Shown here piece after piece: positions 33,774-42,911 of a stretch of 64,000 nucleotides of DNA. Under the pieces are notes generated by a model. That model saw only the letters and a list, made by a program, of their open reading frames with translations. It did no database searches and was not told the origin of the DNA. A program made the position numbers and the translations under genes. Position 1 is the first letter of the stretch; each line of letters begins with the position of its first letter. Source of the stretch: Amycolatopsis taiwanensis DSM 45107 (lineage in GTDB: Bacteria; Actinomycetota; Actinomycetes; Mycobacteriales; Pseudonocardiaceae); contig NZ_JAFB01000025.1 of NCBI RefSeq assembly GCF_000519205.1, forward strand, positions 66,134 through 130,133, read 5' to 3'.

Positions 33774-35056
33774 CGGATTCCCTCTCTCGGTAGCGGGGCC
33801 AGGTCCAGCTCGCCGCCGCGCACCACCAGCGCGCCGGCCGTGCCGACGTTCCCGGCGGGCGAGTACTGACGGCTGTTGCATTCGAAAGCCGGTGCGTCAC
33901 AGTGCAACCAGGACGCCATTGCCGCGGAGTGCAGCAGCGCCGCACCGACGTTGGTGAGGTCGGCCAGCGCCACGAACCGGCCGTGCTGCCTGGCCCAGCA
34001 GTACGCCAGCAACGACTGGGTGTGTCCCCGCCCGGTCTTCACCGTGACACCGGACCATCCGGCGGCGGCCAGCGCGTCCAGCCCGGCCACGTCGAGCAAC
34101 GCCTCGTCGAGCAGCACGGGCAGTTGCTCGGTCAGTTCGGGCAGGCCAGGCAGGTCCCCCGCACTCTCGCGTGGGAAGGGCTGTTCGGCGTAGCGGACGG
34201 CCTCGCGGGCCACCGGGTTCAGCTCGGCCAGGGCATGCAGGACCGCGGCCAACCGCCCGGGATCCGGACAGCCTTCGTTCGGGTCAAGTGAGAGCCGCAC
34301 CGGCGCCGGTGCGGTGGCGACGACGCGGTGGACGTCGTTGATCCGTGCGGCGTCGGCCACCGGGTCCTTGCCGGACAGTTTGATTTTGAAGCAACGCACG
34401 CCATCCTTGACCACCCACTCGGTAAGCGGCGCGGCGGACCCCTCCGCTTCGTCCGGCGTCAACGGGTCTCCCACCCCGACCACGTGCTGCACCGGTAACC
34501 GCGGCAACGGAGTGCTGCGCAGGTAGTGGCCCGGGAAGCGACCGGCGAACGCCGGCCCCAGGTAGTGGGACAGATCCGCACCCAGGTGTTCGGCCGTGTA
34601 GCACTGGTACACCGCCTCCCCCAGCGCTTTGCCCCACCCGTCGTGCACGGCCGCGTCCAGCGGTGCGGCACACACGAGAGCCGCCAGCATGGGGAGGTCC
34701 TGGCGACTGGCGAGGCGCCGGGCGGCCTCGGTCAACGACCCACCCAGCCGCAGCGGATCGGCCGGGCCACCGAGATCCGGCAGTTCGGCGGCAAGCTGCT
34801 CGACCGCTGAGCGCAACACGGCATCGCGGTCTTCACCCCGTGGCGCACGTGCCCCATAAGCCCACGGGTAGGACAGCAGGACCGATCCCGTGCCCCGTTC
34901 CGTGGTTCCCCGGCGGTTGCGCACCACGACCTCGGCCACCGCCTCGGTGAGCCCGGTGATCGGTCCCGAACTCAGCACCAGCGGTGCGGCGAACGGAACC
35001 TCGCGGAAGGACACCTCGGCACCGAGTACCTCGATGTCGGCATTCCTCGCGCCCAC
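33770..35056 (-). CDS. Enolase-superfamily dehydratase/racemase
   Basis: A 428-aa enolase-superfamily enzyme, somewhat longer than most. Catalytic elements visible are CFKIKLSG (KxK on strand 2), RLSLDPNEG (metal Asp), VRYAEQPFP (metal Glu), VLLDEAL (metal Asp) and GVTVKTGRG (second base Lys). Known relatives dehydrate or cycloisomerise sugar acids or epimerise dipeptides. The neighbouring GH20 and lyase genes favour a uronate or sugar-acid substrate. Confidence 0.82.
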   Translation of the reverse strand: MGARNADIEVLGAEVSFREVPFAAPLVLSSGPITGLTEAVAEVVVRNRRGTTERGTGSVLLSYPWAYGARAPRGEDRDAVLRSAVEQLAAELPDLGGPADPLRLGGSLTEAARRLASRQDLPMLAALVCAAPLDAAVHDGWGKALGEAVYQCYTAEHLGADLSHYLGPAFAGRFPGHYLRSTPLPRLPVQHVVGVGDPLTPDEAEGSAAPLTEWVVKDGVRCFKIKLSGKDPVADAARINDVHRVVATAPAPVRLSLDPNEGCPDPGRLAAVLHALAELNPVAREAVRYAEQPFPRESAGDLPGLPELTEQLPVLLDEALLDVAGLDALAAAGWSGVTVKTGRGHTQSLLAYCWARQHGRFVALADLTNVGAALLHSAAMASWLHCDAPAFECNSRQYSPAGNVGTAGALVVRGGELDLAPLPREGIR

Positions 35057-35059
35057 CCC

Positions 35060-35980
35060 TCACCCGCCCCGCTTCGCGGCTCGGTAGCGGACGCCGAACG
35101 CGGTCCCGTCGAAGGCAGCGGCGTCGACGGCCGGTTCACGCAACTCCACCCAGCGGCCGTCATCGCGCGCGGAGATCTGTCCGGCCAACGCGGCCAGTTC
35201 CGGCTCCACCAACTGGTGCAACGGCAGCGGTTCGGGGGCCTCACCGGCCAGGTAGGGCAGGGTGGCGGTGAGAAATTCCTCGTAGAGCCCATCCGGATCG
35301 GCGGCGATGTGCTCCACCGACCGTGCGGAAAGGACGGTTGCGTAATACGGGTGTCGGCCCGGGGCCGGGCCGGCGCTCACCATCGCGGTCCGGCCGTCTT
35401 CCCAGCGCACCTCGACACGTCGTTGGCGGTGACCACCCAGATGCCGGGCCGCGACGATGCCGGGACCGAACAATCCGTGCACCAACGAATAGGCGTGGAC
35501 CCCGTACTCGAACTCATCGCCCGAACAGCCCGCAAGGGCGAAGTCCGCCGGATCGTCGGCGTGCTCGGCACGCCACCGGCGTGCCTCGCGGCACCACCGC
35601 AGCGACGATCCACCGGTGATCCGCACGCCGCCGTCGGCGAAGGAGAGCAGGGTGCGGATCGCGGACGCGGTGCCGCCCATCGGTTTGTCCACCAGCAGTG
35701 CCACGCCGGCCTCGACGAACGGGCGGGCCCGCTCCACCCGACGGTCCCAGTCGCAGCCATGCAGGAACGCCACGTCGACCTGCTCGGCCATCTCCGCCGT
35801 CGACCGGCACACCGTCGCGATGCCGTGCCGCTTCGCGAAATGTTCGGCGTAGTCCGGATCCCACACTGTCCCGCCGTCGTAGACCGCGACCACGTCGTGG
35901 CCGTGCGCGCGCACGATCGGCAGGAAGGATTCGGGGTGCGAGGTGTCCAGGTCGACCATTCCGATGCGGAGGCCGGTCAT
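35060..35980 (-). CDS. Gfo/Idh/MocA-family oxidoreductase
   Basis: A 306-aa NAD(P)-dependent sugar oxidoreductase. Rossmann start is MTGLRIGMVDLDTSHPESF, followed by VDVAFLHGCDWDRR and ALLVDKPMGG, the EKP-type motif of the family (here DKP). The C-terminal substrate domain is short. ATG at 35980 shares its A with the permease stop (TGATG). With a DegT aminotransferase elsewhere in the locus it could make or remove a keto group for transamination. Confidence 0.85.
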   Translation of the reverse strand: MTGLRIGMVDLDTSHPESFLPIVRAHGHDVVAVYDGGTVWDPDYAEHFAKRHGIATVCRSTAEMAEQVDVAFLHGCDWDRRVERARPFVEAGVALLVDKPMGGTASAIRTLLSFADGGVRITGGSSLRWCREARRWRAEHADDPADFALAGCSGDEFEYGVHAYSLVHGLFGPGIVAARHLGGHRQRRVEVRWEDGRTAMVSAGPAPGRHPYYATVLSARSVEHIAADPDGLYEEFLTATLPYLAGEAPEPLPLHQLVEPELAALAGQISARDDGRWVELREPAVDAAAFDGTAFGVRYRAAKRGG

Positions 35981-36810
35981 CAGCCTTTCACCGATCCCTT
36001 CATTCCTTCGATGAAGTGGCGCTGCATTGCGATGAAGAACGCGACGACCGGCACGAGCGCCATGACCGTGCCCGCCGCCAGGCTTCGCTGGTCGTCGCCG
36101 AAGACGCCCGCCAGGTAGGCAAGGCCCAACGCCAGCGGGTAGTTGGTGTCGGTCTTGAGCACCACCAGCGGCCAGATGAAGTTGTTCCACACGCTGATGA
36201 ACGCGAAGATCGCCAGGGTGGCCATGGTCGGCTTGACCTGCGGCAGCGCGATCCGCCAGAAGACCTGCCACTGGTTGCACCCGTCCATCCTGCCCGCTTC
36301 GAACAGCTCTCGCGGAATCTGCTCGAACGCCTGGCGCAGCAGGAAGACACCGAACGCGGACATCAGGCCCGGCAGCACGACACCGGCGAAGGTGTCGACC
36401 ATGCCAAGCTGCGACACGACCAGGAACCGGGGCACCAGCATGACCTCGCCCGGCAGGAACATCGTGGACACGATCAGCCCGAACACCAGCCGCTTGCCGC
36501 GGAACTGCAGGCGCGCCAACGGATATGCCGCCAGGGCCGAGATGAGCAGGTAGGCGGGCACCGTGAGCAGTTCGAGCAGTATCGAGTTCCACAGGTAGCG
36601 GGGGAACGAGATCTGCGTCCACGCCTCGATGAACCAGTCGAGCACCGGCGGCAGCGGAACCAGTTGGGGCGGGAACGAGAAGATCGGCTGGCTCAGCGGT
36701 TTGACCGCGGTGGACAGCAGGATGAGGAAGGGGACGACGAACACCAGCGACACCGCCGACAGCAACAGGTAGAACAGGACTCTGGTGCGGCTTGGCAGAG
36801 GCTTACTCAT
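35980..36810 (-). CDS. Carbohydrate ABC transporter permease, MalG/LacG type
   Basis: A 276-aa permease with six predicted helices. The EAA loop reads PRELFEAGRMDGCNQWQVFW followed by ALPQVKPTMATLAIFAFI, characteristic of CUT1 sugar transporters. ATG at 36810 overlaps the upstream permease stop (ATGA). No ATPase gene is encoded in the locus, so a shared MsiK-type ATPase elsewhere probably powers it, as is usual in actinobacteria. Confidence 0.94.
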   Translation of the reverse strand: MSKPLPSRTRVLFYLLLSAVSLVFVVPFLILLSTAVKPLSQPIFSFPPQLVPLPPVLDWFIEAWTQISFPRYLWNSILLELLTVPAYLLISALAAYPLARLQFRGKRLVFGLIVSTMFLPGEVMLVPRFLVVSQLGMVDTFAGVVLPGLMSAFGVFLLRQAFEQIPRELFEAGRMDGCNQWQVFWRIALPQVKPTMATLAIFAFISVWNNFIWPLVVLKTDTNYPLALGLAYLAGVFGDDQRSLAAGTVMALVPVVAFFIAMQRHFIEGMKGSVKG

Positions 36811-37772
36811 GGCGTTGTCACCTTGCCTCGGGTGACCCGGTAGCTGACCAGCGAAATGATGATCAGGATGGCCCACAGCACCAGGCCGATGGCGTTGGCG
36901 TAGCCGACGTCGAATTCGTGGAAGGCCTTGTCGTAGATGTAGTAGCCCAGCGTCATGGTGTGGTCCTGCGGGCCGCCCTTGGTCATCACGAACACCGAGG
37001 TGAACACCTGAACGGCGTCCATTGTGGCCAGTACGACCACCACGGCGAGGTAGGGCCGCAGCAACGGGACCGTGACGTGCACGAGGCGCTGCCGTGCGGT
37101 GGCGCCGTCCACCCGGGCGGCCTCGTAGAGCGAGGCGGGAATGGACTGCAGGCCCGCCAGATAGATCATCATGTAGTAGCCGGCGGATTTCCAGACCTCC
37201 ACCGCCACCAGAGCCGGCAGCGCCCACCCGGTGTCCAGCAGGAACTGCACCGGTTTGTCGAACAGCCCCAACGAGGTGAGCAGCCAGTTCAGCACCCCTC
37301 GCTCGTGGAACACGTAGTTCCAGGCGATCGCGACCACGACCATGGAGGTGACCACCGGGAGGTAGTAGATCAGCCGGAACACCTTGATGGCCCGCAGCGG
37401 CAGGTTCACCAGCAGCGCCAGCAGCAACGGCAGCGCCACCAGCAACGGCACCATGCCGATCATGAACAGCCCGGAGTTCGTCAGCGCGCTGAAGAACCTC
37501 GGATCCTCGGCCATGCGGCGGAAGTTGTCCACACCGACCCACGTGGGCGGGCTGACCACGCGGTAGTCGAAGAACGCCAACTGCACCGCGCTGAACGCGG
37601 GCCAGGCGAAGAACACCGCCAGCAACACCAGTGTGGGCACCAGGAACAGCCATGGTGTGTACCACTTGCCGTGCAGGTGCGCCTTGCGACGTGGGCGGGA
37701 GGTCGTGCCGCGCTCGCGTGGCGTGATCGGACCGGCCGTGGTGCGTTCTGTGGTCCCGGCACTGGTGGCCAT
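36807..37772 (-). CDS. Carbohydrate ABC transporter permease, MalF/UgpA type
   Basis: A 321-aa CUT1 permease with a cytoplasmic basic N-terminus (residues 1-38) and six helices. The EAA loop contains YEAARVDGATARQRLVHVTV and the following PLLRPYLAV. It is the first gene of the minus-strand glycan operon and faces the divergent binding-protein gene across a 217-bp control region. Confidence 0.93.
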   Translation of the reverse strand: MATSAGTTERTTAGPITPRERGTTSRPRRKAHLHGKWYTPWLFLVPTLVLLAVFFAWPAFSAVQLAFFDYRVVSPPTWVGVDNFRRMAEDPRFFSALTNSGLFMIGMVPLLVALPLLLALLVNLPLRAIKVFRLIYYLPVVTSMVVVAIAWNYVFHERGVLNWLLTSLGLFDKPVQFLLDTGWALPALVAVEVWKSAGYYMMIYLAGLQSIPASLYEAARVDGATARQRLVHVTVPLLRPYLAVVVVLATMDAVQVFTSVFVMTKGGPQDHTMTLGYYIYDKAFHEFDVGYANAIGLVLWAILIIISLVSYRVTRGKVTTP

Positions 37773-37989
37773 GCACCACTTCCCTTCGTCGGAGACGGGA
37801 CGGAACCCGGTCAGTTCGCCGGCTCGCGTTCGATTGGCCCTTGACAGCGACGCGACGGCTAATAGATCGTGTCTGCAATCCGAATTACGGTCCGCCGAAA
37901 TTGGCTACCGCGAAAGTAGCCCCGCTCCACCGGGGTGTCAAGGACAGCGCTTTCGCCCCCGTTCCCTCGAACCGACAGGAGATTTCGCC
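37773..37989. promoter_or_regulatory. Divergent control region of the sugar transporter
   Basis: No gene. TTGACA at 37841-37846 and TAGATC at 37863-37868 (16-bp spacer) make a good promoter candidate for the binding-protein gene. Downstream is an inverted repeat GGCTAC-N7-GTAGCC and a shorter CCG-AATTA-CGG element, which could be operators. The region is AT-richer than its neighbours. Confidence 0.5.
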
Positions 37990-39294
37990 GTGAAACTCCG
38001 CTTCTCTCGACCGATGCTCGTCGCACGGGCCGTTGCCGTCGCCGCCGTGCTGGCCGTGGCGGGAGCATGCGTCCCGGGCACCAGCGGGCCCAGTCAGCCG
38101 GCCCAGAACGACAGCGGACCCCTCACCCTGGAGTTCTGGACCATCAACCTCAAGAAGAGTTTCGGCGACTACGTCCAGGGCCTGATCGACAAGTACCAGC
38201 AGCAGCATCCGAACGTGACCATCACCTGGGTCGACGTCCCGGGCAACGACGTAGGCCCCAAGCTGCTGTCCGCGATCGCCAGCCGGCAGGCGCCCGATGT
38301 GGTCAACCTGGCCAACGCCGACATCGACCAATTCGTCCCGTCTCTGACGGATCTGGGCCGGTACCTCCCGCCCGACGTACCGCAGAAGTACCAGCCGAAC
38401 CTCATCGATCCGCTGCGGCGCGACGGCAAGCTTGTCGCGCTTCCCTGGTACAACGCCGGGGCACCGATCTCACTGATCAATACCGACCTGGTGCGCCAGG
38501 CCGGGCTCGACCCCGCCGCGCCACCGAAGACCTTCGACGAGGCGCTCGACTGGGGGGCGAAGATTCACGCCGCGGTGCCGGGCGCCTACGGGATGAACGG
38601 CATTCCCGACGAGAACATCCTGCGGCTGGAAGGCATCGACATGCTCACCCCGGACCGCAAGCACGCCGCGTTCAACACCCCGGACGCCGTCGCGGTGCTG
38701 GAGAAATGGCGCCACGGAATGGAATCCGGGGCGATCTCACCCGGCTCCACGGTCAAGGACGACCGGCAGTACCCACAGACGCTCGCCAACCAGCAGGTCG
38801 CCTTTGGCGCCAATGCCATCCCGACCAGCCTGACCAGCCTGCAGAAGAACGCACCGGACGTCTTCGCGAAGATCGGCGTCGCACCGGGGGCCGTCGGCAA
38901 GACAGGTAAGTACCTCCTGCCCGACCAGCAGACGATGGTGGTTCCCGCCGGATCCCGGCACCCCGAGACCGCGTCCGACTTCGCCGCGTTCGTCACCAAC
39001 GCAGAGAACCAGACGGAGTTCTGCAAGCTCACCCCGATCTACCCGTCTCACTCCGACGCCCTGAAGAACCCGTTCTTCAGCCAGTCCGGCGGCACCACGC
39101 CGATGGACAAGGCGCGTGCGGAGATCGCCACCGAACTGCCCAAACTGGAACTGTCCACTTTGGGCACCGGAAAGGACCGGCAGCTCTCCGACCGCTTCCG
39201 CGAACACATCCGCGCCTTCATGTCCGGCGACAAGACCGCGGCGCAAGCCCTGACGGATGCCGAGAAGGAGTGGAACGACCTGCTGGCCCAGTAA
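37990..39294 (+). CDS. Extracellular sugar-binding lipoprotein (family 1)
   Basis: A 434-aa binding protein. The signal runs to about residue 29, with a lipobox at AGAC. The mature start, LTLEFWTINLKKSFGDYV, is typical of CUT1 family 1 proteins. GTG at 37990 has AGGAG eight bases upstream; a longer frame upstream is not signal-like. It should feed the two divergent permeases with an oligosaccharide derived from the glycan that GH20 and the lyase later break down. Confidence 0.92.
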   Translation: MKLRFSRPMLVARAVAVAAVLAVAGACVPGTSGPSQPAQNDSGPLTLEFWTINLKKSFGDYVQGLIDKYQQQHPNVTITWVDVPGNDVGPKLLSAIASRQAPDVVNLANADIDQFVPSLTDLGRYLPPDVPQKYQPNLIDPLRRDGKLVALPWYNAGAPISLINTDLVRQAGLDPAAPPKTFDEALDWGAKIHAAVPGAYGMNGIPDENILRLEGIDMLTPDRKHAAFNTPDAVAVLEKWRHGMESGAISPGSTVKDDRQYPQTLANQQVAFGANAIPTSLTSLQKNAPDVFAKIGVAPGAVGKTGKYLLPDQQTMVVPAGSRHPETASDFAAFVTNAENQTEFCKLTPIYPSHSDALKNPFFSQSGGTTPMDKARAEIATELPKLELSTLGTGKDRQLSDRFREHIRAFMSGDKTAAQALTDAEKEWNDLLAQ

Positions 39295-39323
39295 CTCGTG
39301 ACGCAGCACTGGAGGCGAACTGA

Positions 39324-41492
39324 ATGACCCCGGTCGAGAAACCTCCCCACGTCGACCCGGTGCGGATGCTGCACATACCCACCGACGACCTGCTGGCGGA
39401 CTTCGGTGCGCCGGATCCGCGAAGCCTGCGGGCCCGGCTGGCCGCACGCGACATCTCCCCCGCCGCCGACCCGGTGCGCTGGGCGAAGTGGGCCAAGGGC
39501 CGTCCCGCCGGGGACAAGGTGATCGCCGAGGCGGAGCGCCTGCTCGACACCCCGGTCGACTTCCTCGACCCCGGCCACGGCCGCTCCGGGTTGTACGGCT
39601 TCCACTACCTGCACTGGGCCCAGCCCTTGACCAGGGCCGTCGCGCTGACCGGTGCGGAGAAGTACGCTGTCCGGCTCGGCGAGATCGTGCTCGACTGGTA
39701 CACCAGCCGGGAACGGGTCCGCGGACAGTGGCCGGGGCTGGACGTGGTCTGGTACACGCTCGGCGTCGCCGGCCGCTGCCAGGTGTTCATCGAAGCGCTG
39801 CACGTGCTCGGCGGGAATCCCGCCCTGTCCGACGACGCGTGGCTGAGCATGGTGCGGACGCTGCTCGGCGGAGCGCGATGGCTGGCCGAGGAACACGACA
39901 CCTTCCGGCACGGGAACTGGCAGCTCGCGGGCTGTTCGGTGCTCGGGCAGGTGGCCGCGTTCCTGCCGGAGCTGCCGGAGAGTGCGCTGTGGAGCCGGGT
40001 CGCGCTCGCCCGGCTCCACGAACACCTGGAGTTGGACGTCTATCCCGATGGCGGGCATTACGAGCGCGCGCCCTCCTACCACGTGATGTGCCTGGGCGCG
40101 CTGCAACTGGCCGCCATGGTCGGGGAACGGGCGCTGGGGTGGGACCTGGTCACGCATCCTCGGCTGGTGGCCATGCACGACTGGCTGCTGGCGATGACCG
40201 CGCCGGCCGGCTGGGTGCCGCCGTTCAACGACTCGCACCTGGTTACCAGCGCAGAACACCTGCTACGAGGCCATTATCTGCTGGGCGCTGGAGAGTACAA
40301 GGCCGCCGTGCTGCGCTGGATGGACCGCGAACGGATCGCCGAGGTGCTGTCCTGGCTGTCGCCACGCCCCGCTGCCGGCGATCCGCTCGCCGAGTTCGAG
40401 GCCGCCCCCTACGGCACCGCGCCGCCCGCGCACCGTGGGCTGTTGTCCGCCAGCAAGTTCGTGGTACAGCGCAGCGGTTCGGCGTACGCGGCGGTAAACT
40501 GTGGCCCGCTGATCGAGCACGAACTGGAAAGCCACAGCCACCGTTCGGTGCTGGATCTGGTGCTCGCCGCGCACGGCGAACCGCTGCTGTGGGAGGCGGG
40601 CGGGCCGGACACCTACGACCACCCGCGCTACTACGACTGGTATCAGGCGCCGGTGGCGCACAGCGGTGTTCTGGTTCCCGGCCGGGAACTGGCCGACGAG
40701 CACGACGCGGACTTGCTGGTTGCGGCCGGTCTGCCGACCGCGGACGTCCTGGTCGCCGAGCACGACGGTTACTCGGTGCGGCATCGTCGAACCTTGCTAC
40801 TGCTACGCGGCACGGAGCCCTACTGGGTGCTCACCGACGAGGTCGCCGAACCGTTCCGCGTGCTGCTGCACGGAATCCGGCCGTGGCGCCCGGCTCCCGG
40901 CGGGTACCGCAGCGATGGTGGACCCGGGCTGCTGGTGCTGCCCGGACAACCGGACCGTGCCCGCGCGGTCGATCTGGGCACCGGTCCGACCAATGCTCCC
41001 GGGCCTGCCGGACCGAGCGCCGCCGGACTGCACGGGCTCGGGCTGGACTGTCCGGGTGGCTCGGCCAGTCTCGTGCTGGTGCCGTTCCGGTCCTCGCCCG
41101 AGCCGGTGCCTGAAGTGTCCACAGTAGAACCTGGCGCTGCGGTGCTGGTGCGGTGGAAGCACCGTGCCGACCTGGTTCGTAGCGACCACGTCATCCGCAC
41201 GGCCGACGACGTCCCCGTGGCCGCCGTGTCGTGGGGAGCCCGCGATATCCACCACGCCGGGCGCGAACTGCTCCACGCCGGCCGCGGGTTGCGAACCGCC
41301 GACATCAGGTGGAACGAGCAAGGTGTGCAAGCGGAACTGGAAACCACGGCACGCACCGCGGTGCGGCTCGCAACGGGCCAGGAACCGCCAGCTGTCGTGC
41401 TGCTCAACGATGTCCCGCTTACGCCGCACTGCACCGATGGCGTGGTCAACCTCGTGCTGCCGGCAGCCGGCCGGTGGCGCGTCCGCCAGTGA
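39324..41492 (+). CDS. Heparinase II/III-family polysaccharide lyase, cytoplasmic
   Basis: A 722-aa protein. The N-terminal (alpha/alpha) toroid region contains NWQLAGCSVLGQVAAF and a conserved YPDGGHYERAPSYHVM, whose tyrosine and histidine suit beta-elimination. The C-terminal beta domain starts around LESHSHRSVLDLVLAAHG, the heparinase II/III signature. There is no signal peptide, so it would act on imported uronate-containing oligosaccharides. It follows the binding-protein gene by 29 bp. Confidence 0.85.
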   Translation: MTPVEKPPHVDPVRMLHIPTDDLLADFGAPDPRSLRARLAARDISPAADPVRWAKWAKGRPAGDKVIAEAERLLDTPVDFLDPGHGRSGLYGFHYLHWAQPLTRAVALTGAEKYAVRLGEIVLDWYTSRERVRGQWPGLDVVWYTLGVAGRCQVFIEALHVLGGNPALSDDAWLSMVRTLLGGARWLAEEHDTFRHGNWQLAGCSVLGQVAAFLPELPESALWSRVALARLHEHLELDVYPDGGHYERAPSYHVMCLGALQLAAMVGERALGWDLVTHPRLVAMHDWLLAMTAPAGWVPPFNDSHLVTSAEHLLRGHYLLGAGEYKAAVLRWMDRERIAEVLSWLSPRPAAGDPLAEFEAAPYGTAPPAHRGLLSASKFVVQRSGSAYAAVNCGPLIEHELESHSHRSVLDLVLAAHGEPLLWEAGGPDTYDHPRYYDWYQAPVAHSGVLVPGRELADEHDADLLVAAGLPTADVLVAEHDGYSVRHRRTLLLLRGTEPYWVLTDEVAEPFRVLLHGIRPWRPAPGGYRSDGGPGLLVLPGQPDRARAVDLGTGPTNAPGPAGPSAAGLHGLGLDCPGGSASLVLVPFRSSPEPVPEVSTVEPGAAVLVRWKHRADLVRSDHVIRTADDVPVAAVSWGARDIHHAGRELLHAGRGLRTADIRWNEQGVQAELETTARTAVRLATGQEPPAVVLLNDVPLTPHCTDGVVNLVLPAAGRWRVRQ

Positions 41493-41507
41493 AGGGAAGC
41501 AGAAGTC

Positions 41508-42776
41508 ATGAACCAGCTCGCCATGCACGGCGGAACTCCCGTGCGCACCGCGCCTTTCCCGTCCGCAATGGATCCCGAAGGCCGCACGCTGGGTACGGAG
41601 GAGGCGGCGGCGCTGGGTGAGGTGATCTCCTCCGGGCGGCTGGGCGCCGGCGGCGGGACCCAGGTTCCCGCCCTGGAAAGCGAATTCGCCGAATACTACG
41701 GGGTTGCGCACGCGGTGGCCTGCACGTCCGGCACCGCCGCGCTGCACCTGGCGGTCGGCGCCCTGGACCCGGCACCGGGCGACGAGATCATCACCGCGCC
41801 GATCACCGATTTCGGCACGGTGATCCCGATTCTGGCGCACAACGCCGTTCCGGTCTTCGCCGACGTCGACCCCGGCACCGGCATCCTGGACCCCGCTTCG
41901 GTGGACGCGCTGGTCACCGACCGGACCAGGGCGATCATCGCGGTGCACCTCACCGGCGCCGCGGCACCGATCGCGGAACTCGCCGAAATCGCCCGCCGGC
42001 ACGGCGTTGCGCTGATCGAGGACTGCGCGCAGGCCTACCTCACCGAACTCGCCGACGGCAAGCCGGCCGGAACCGGCGGCCACGTCGGCTGCTTCAGCCT
42101 CCAGCAGTACAAGCACATCACCTGCGGAGACGGCGGCCTGGTGATCACCTCGGACGCCGGGCTGGCCGCCCGGATGCGGTTGTTCGCGGACAAGGGCTGG
42201 CCGCGGCACACCGGCGAACGCACCCACCTCTCGCTCGGCATGAACTACCGGATGACCGAGCTGCAGGCCGCGGTCGCCAGGGTTCAGCTGGGCAAGCTCG
42301 CCGACGTGGTCGCCGGCCGTCGGACGACCGCCAAGCGGCTCGCGGCGGCGCTGGCCGGGTTGCCCGGCGTGCGCCCGCCCGACGACCTCGACCGTCACGC
42401 GGTATGGCTGTTCCCGATCGTGCTCGATCCCGCCCTCGCCGGCGGCACCAACACGGAGTGGGCGAAAGCCCTTGACGCCGAAGGGATCCCGGTCTCGGCC
42501 GGGTACCTGAGCCGGCCGGTGTACCGCTATCCGGTGCTCGCCGAGCGGAACCTCTACGGCGGTTCGGGATTCCCGCTGACCAGCCCGCCGGCGAGCGAGG
42601 AACGGCACTACCCGGAAGGGCTGTGCCCGAACGCCGAGGAGCTCATCGGCCGCACCTTGCTCGTGGTGCACTGGAACGAGGCATACACCGAATCGGACGT
42701 CGATGACATCGCAACGGCGTTCCGCAAGGTACATGCGGCCCTGACGTCCACCGATGAGAAACCGGCGCGTGTGTAG
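41508..42776 (+). CDS. DegT/DnrJ/EryC1/StrS-family PLP aminotransferase
   Basis: A 422-aa sugar aminotransferase. It shows VACTSGTAALHLAVGAL and ALIEDCAQAY, with the Schiff-base lysine at K202 in QQYKHITCGDGG. Members usually build amino sugars from keto sugars; in a degradative operon it may run toward the keto sugar or act on an aminocyclitol. It follows the lyase gene by 15 bp and ends at TAG within a promoter-like TAGGAT. Confidence 0.88.
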   Translation: MNQLAMHGGTPVRTAPFPSAMDPEGRTLGTEEAAALGEVISSGRLGAGGGTQVPALESEFAEYYGVAHAVACTSGTAALHLAVGALDPAPGDEIITAPITDFGTVIPILAHNAVPVFADVDPGTGILDPASVDALVTDRTRAIIAVHLTGAAAPIAELAEIARRHGVALIEDCAQAYLTELADGKPAGTGGHVGCFSLQQYKHITCGDGGLVITSDAGLAARMRLFADKGWPRHTGERTHLSLGMNYRMTELQAAVARVQLGKLADVVAGRRTTAKRLAAALAGLPGVRPPDDLDRHAVWLFPIVLDPALAGGTNTEWAKALDAEGIPVSAGYLSRPVYRYPVLAERNLYGGSGFPLTSPPASEERHYPEGLCPNAEELIGRTLLVVHWNEAYTESDVDDIATAFRKVHAALTSTDEKPARV

Positions 42777-42911
42777 GATGGATCGCCGTGGCCACCGCAA
42801 GGGGCCTGGGAACTTGCTCCCGGGCGGGGTCTGGAGGTTGCACACCCGGACGGCCCAACCGGGCGTACCACGCACCTGCCACCGGGGGCCGGCCGAATCG
42901 GGGGATGAAAG
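42777..42911 (+). promoter_or_regulatory. Promoter and structured leader of the cyclase-like regulator gene
   Basis: A -10-like TAGGAT at 42774-42779 overlaps the end of the aminotransferase gene. The roughly 125-base leader that follows is very GC-rich and contains CCTGGGA/TCCCGGG and several CCGG-based repeats that could fold. I do not recognise a known riboswitch. The leader may simply be structured because of its composition. Confidence 0.35.

Noticed and set aside
42777-42911. Possible riboswitch in the leader of the regulator gene
   Set aside because: The repeats are short and GC-driven, and no known riboswitch core was recognised. It is kept only as a structured leader.
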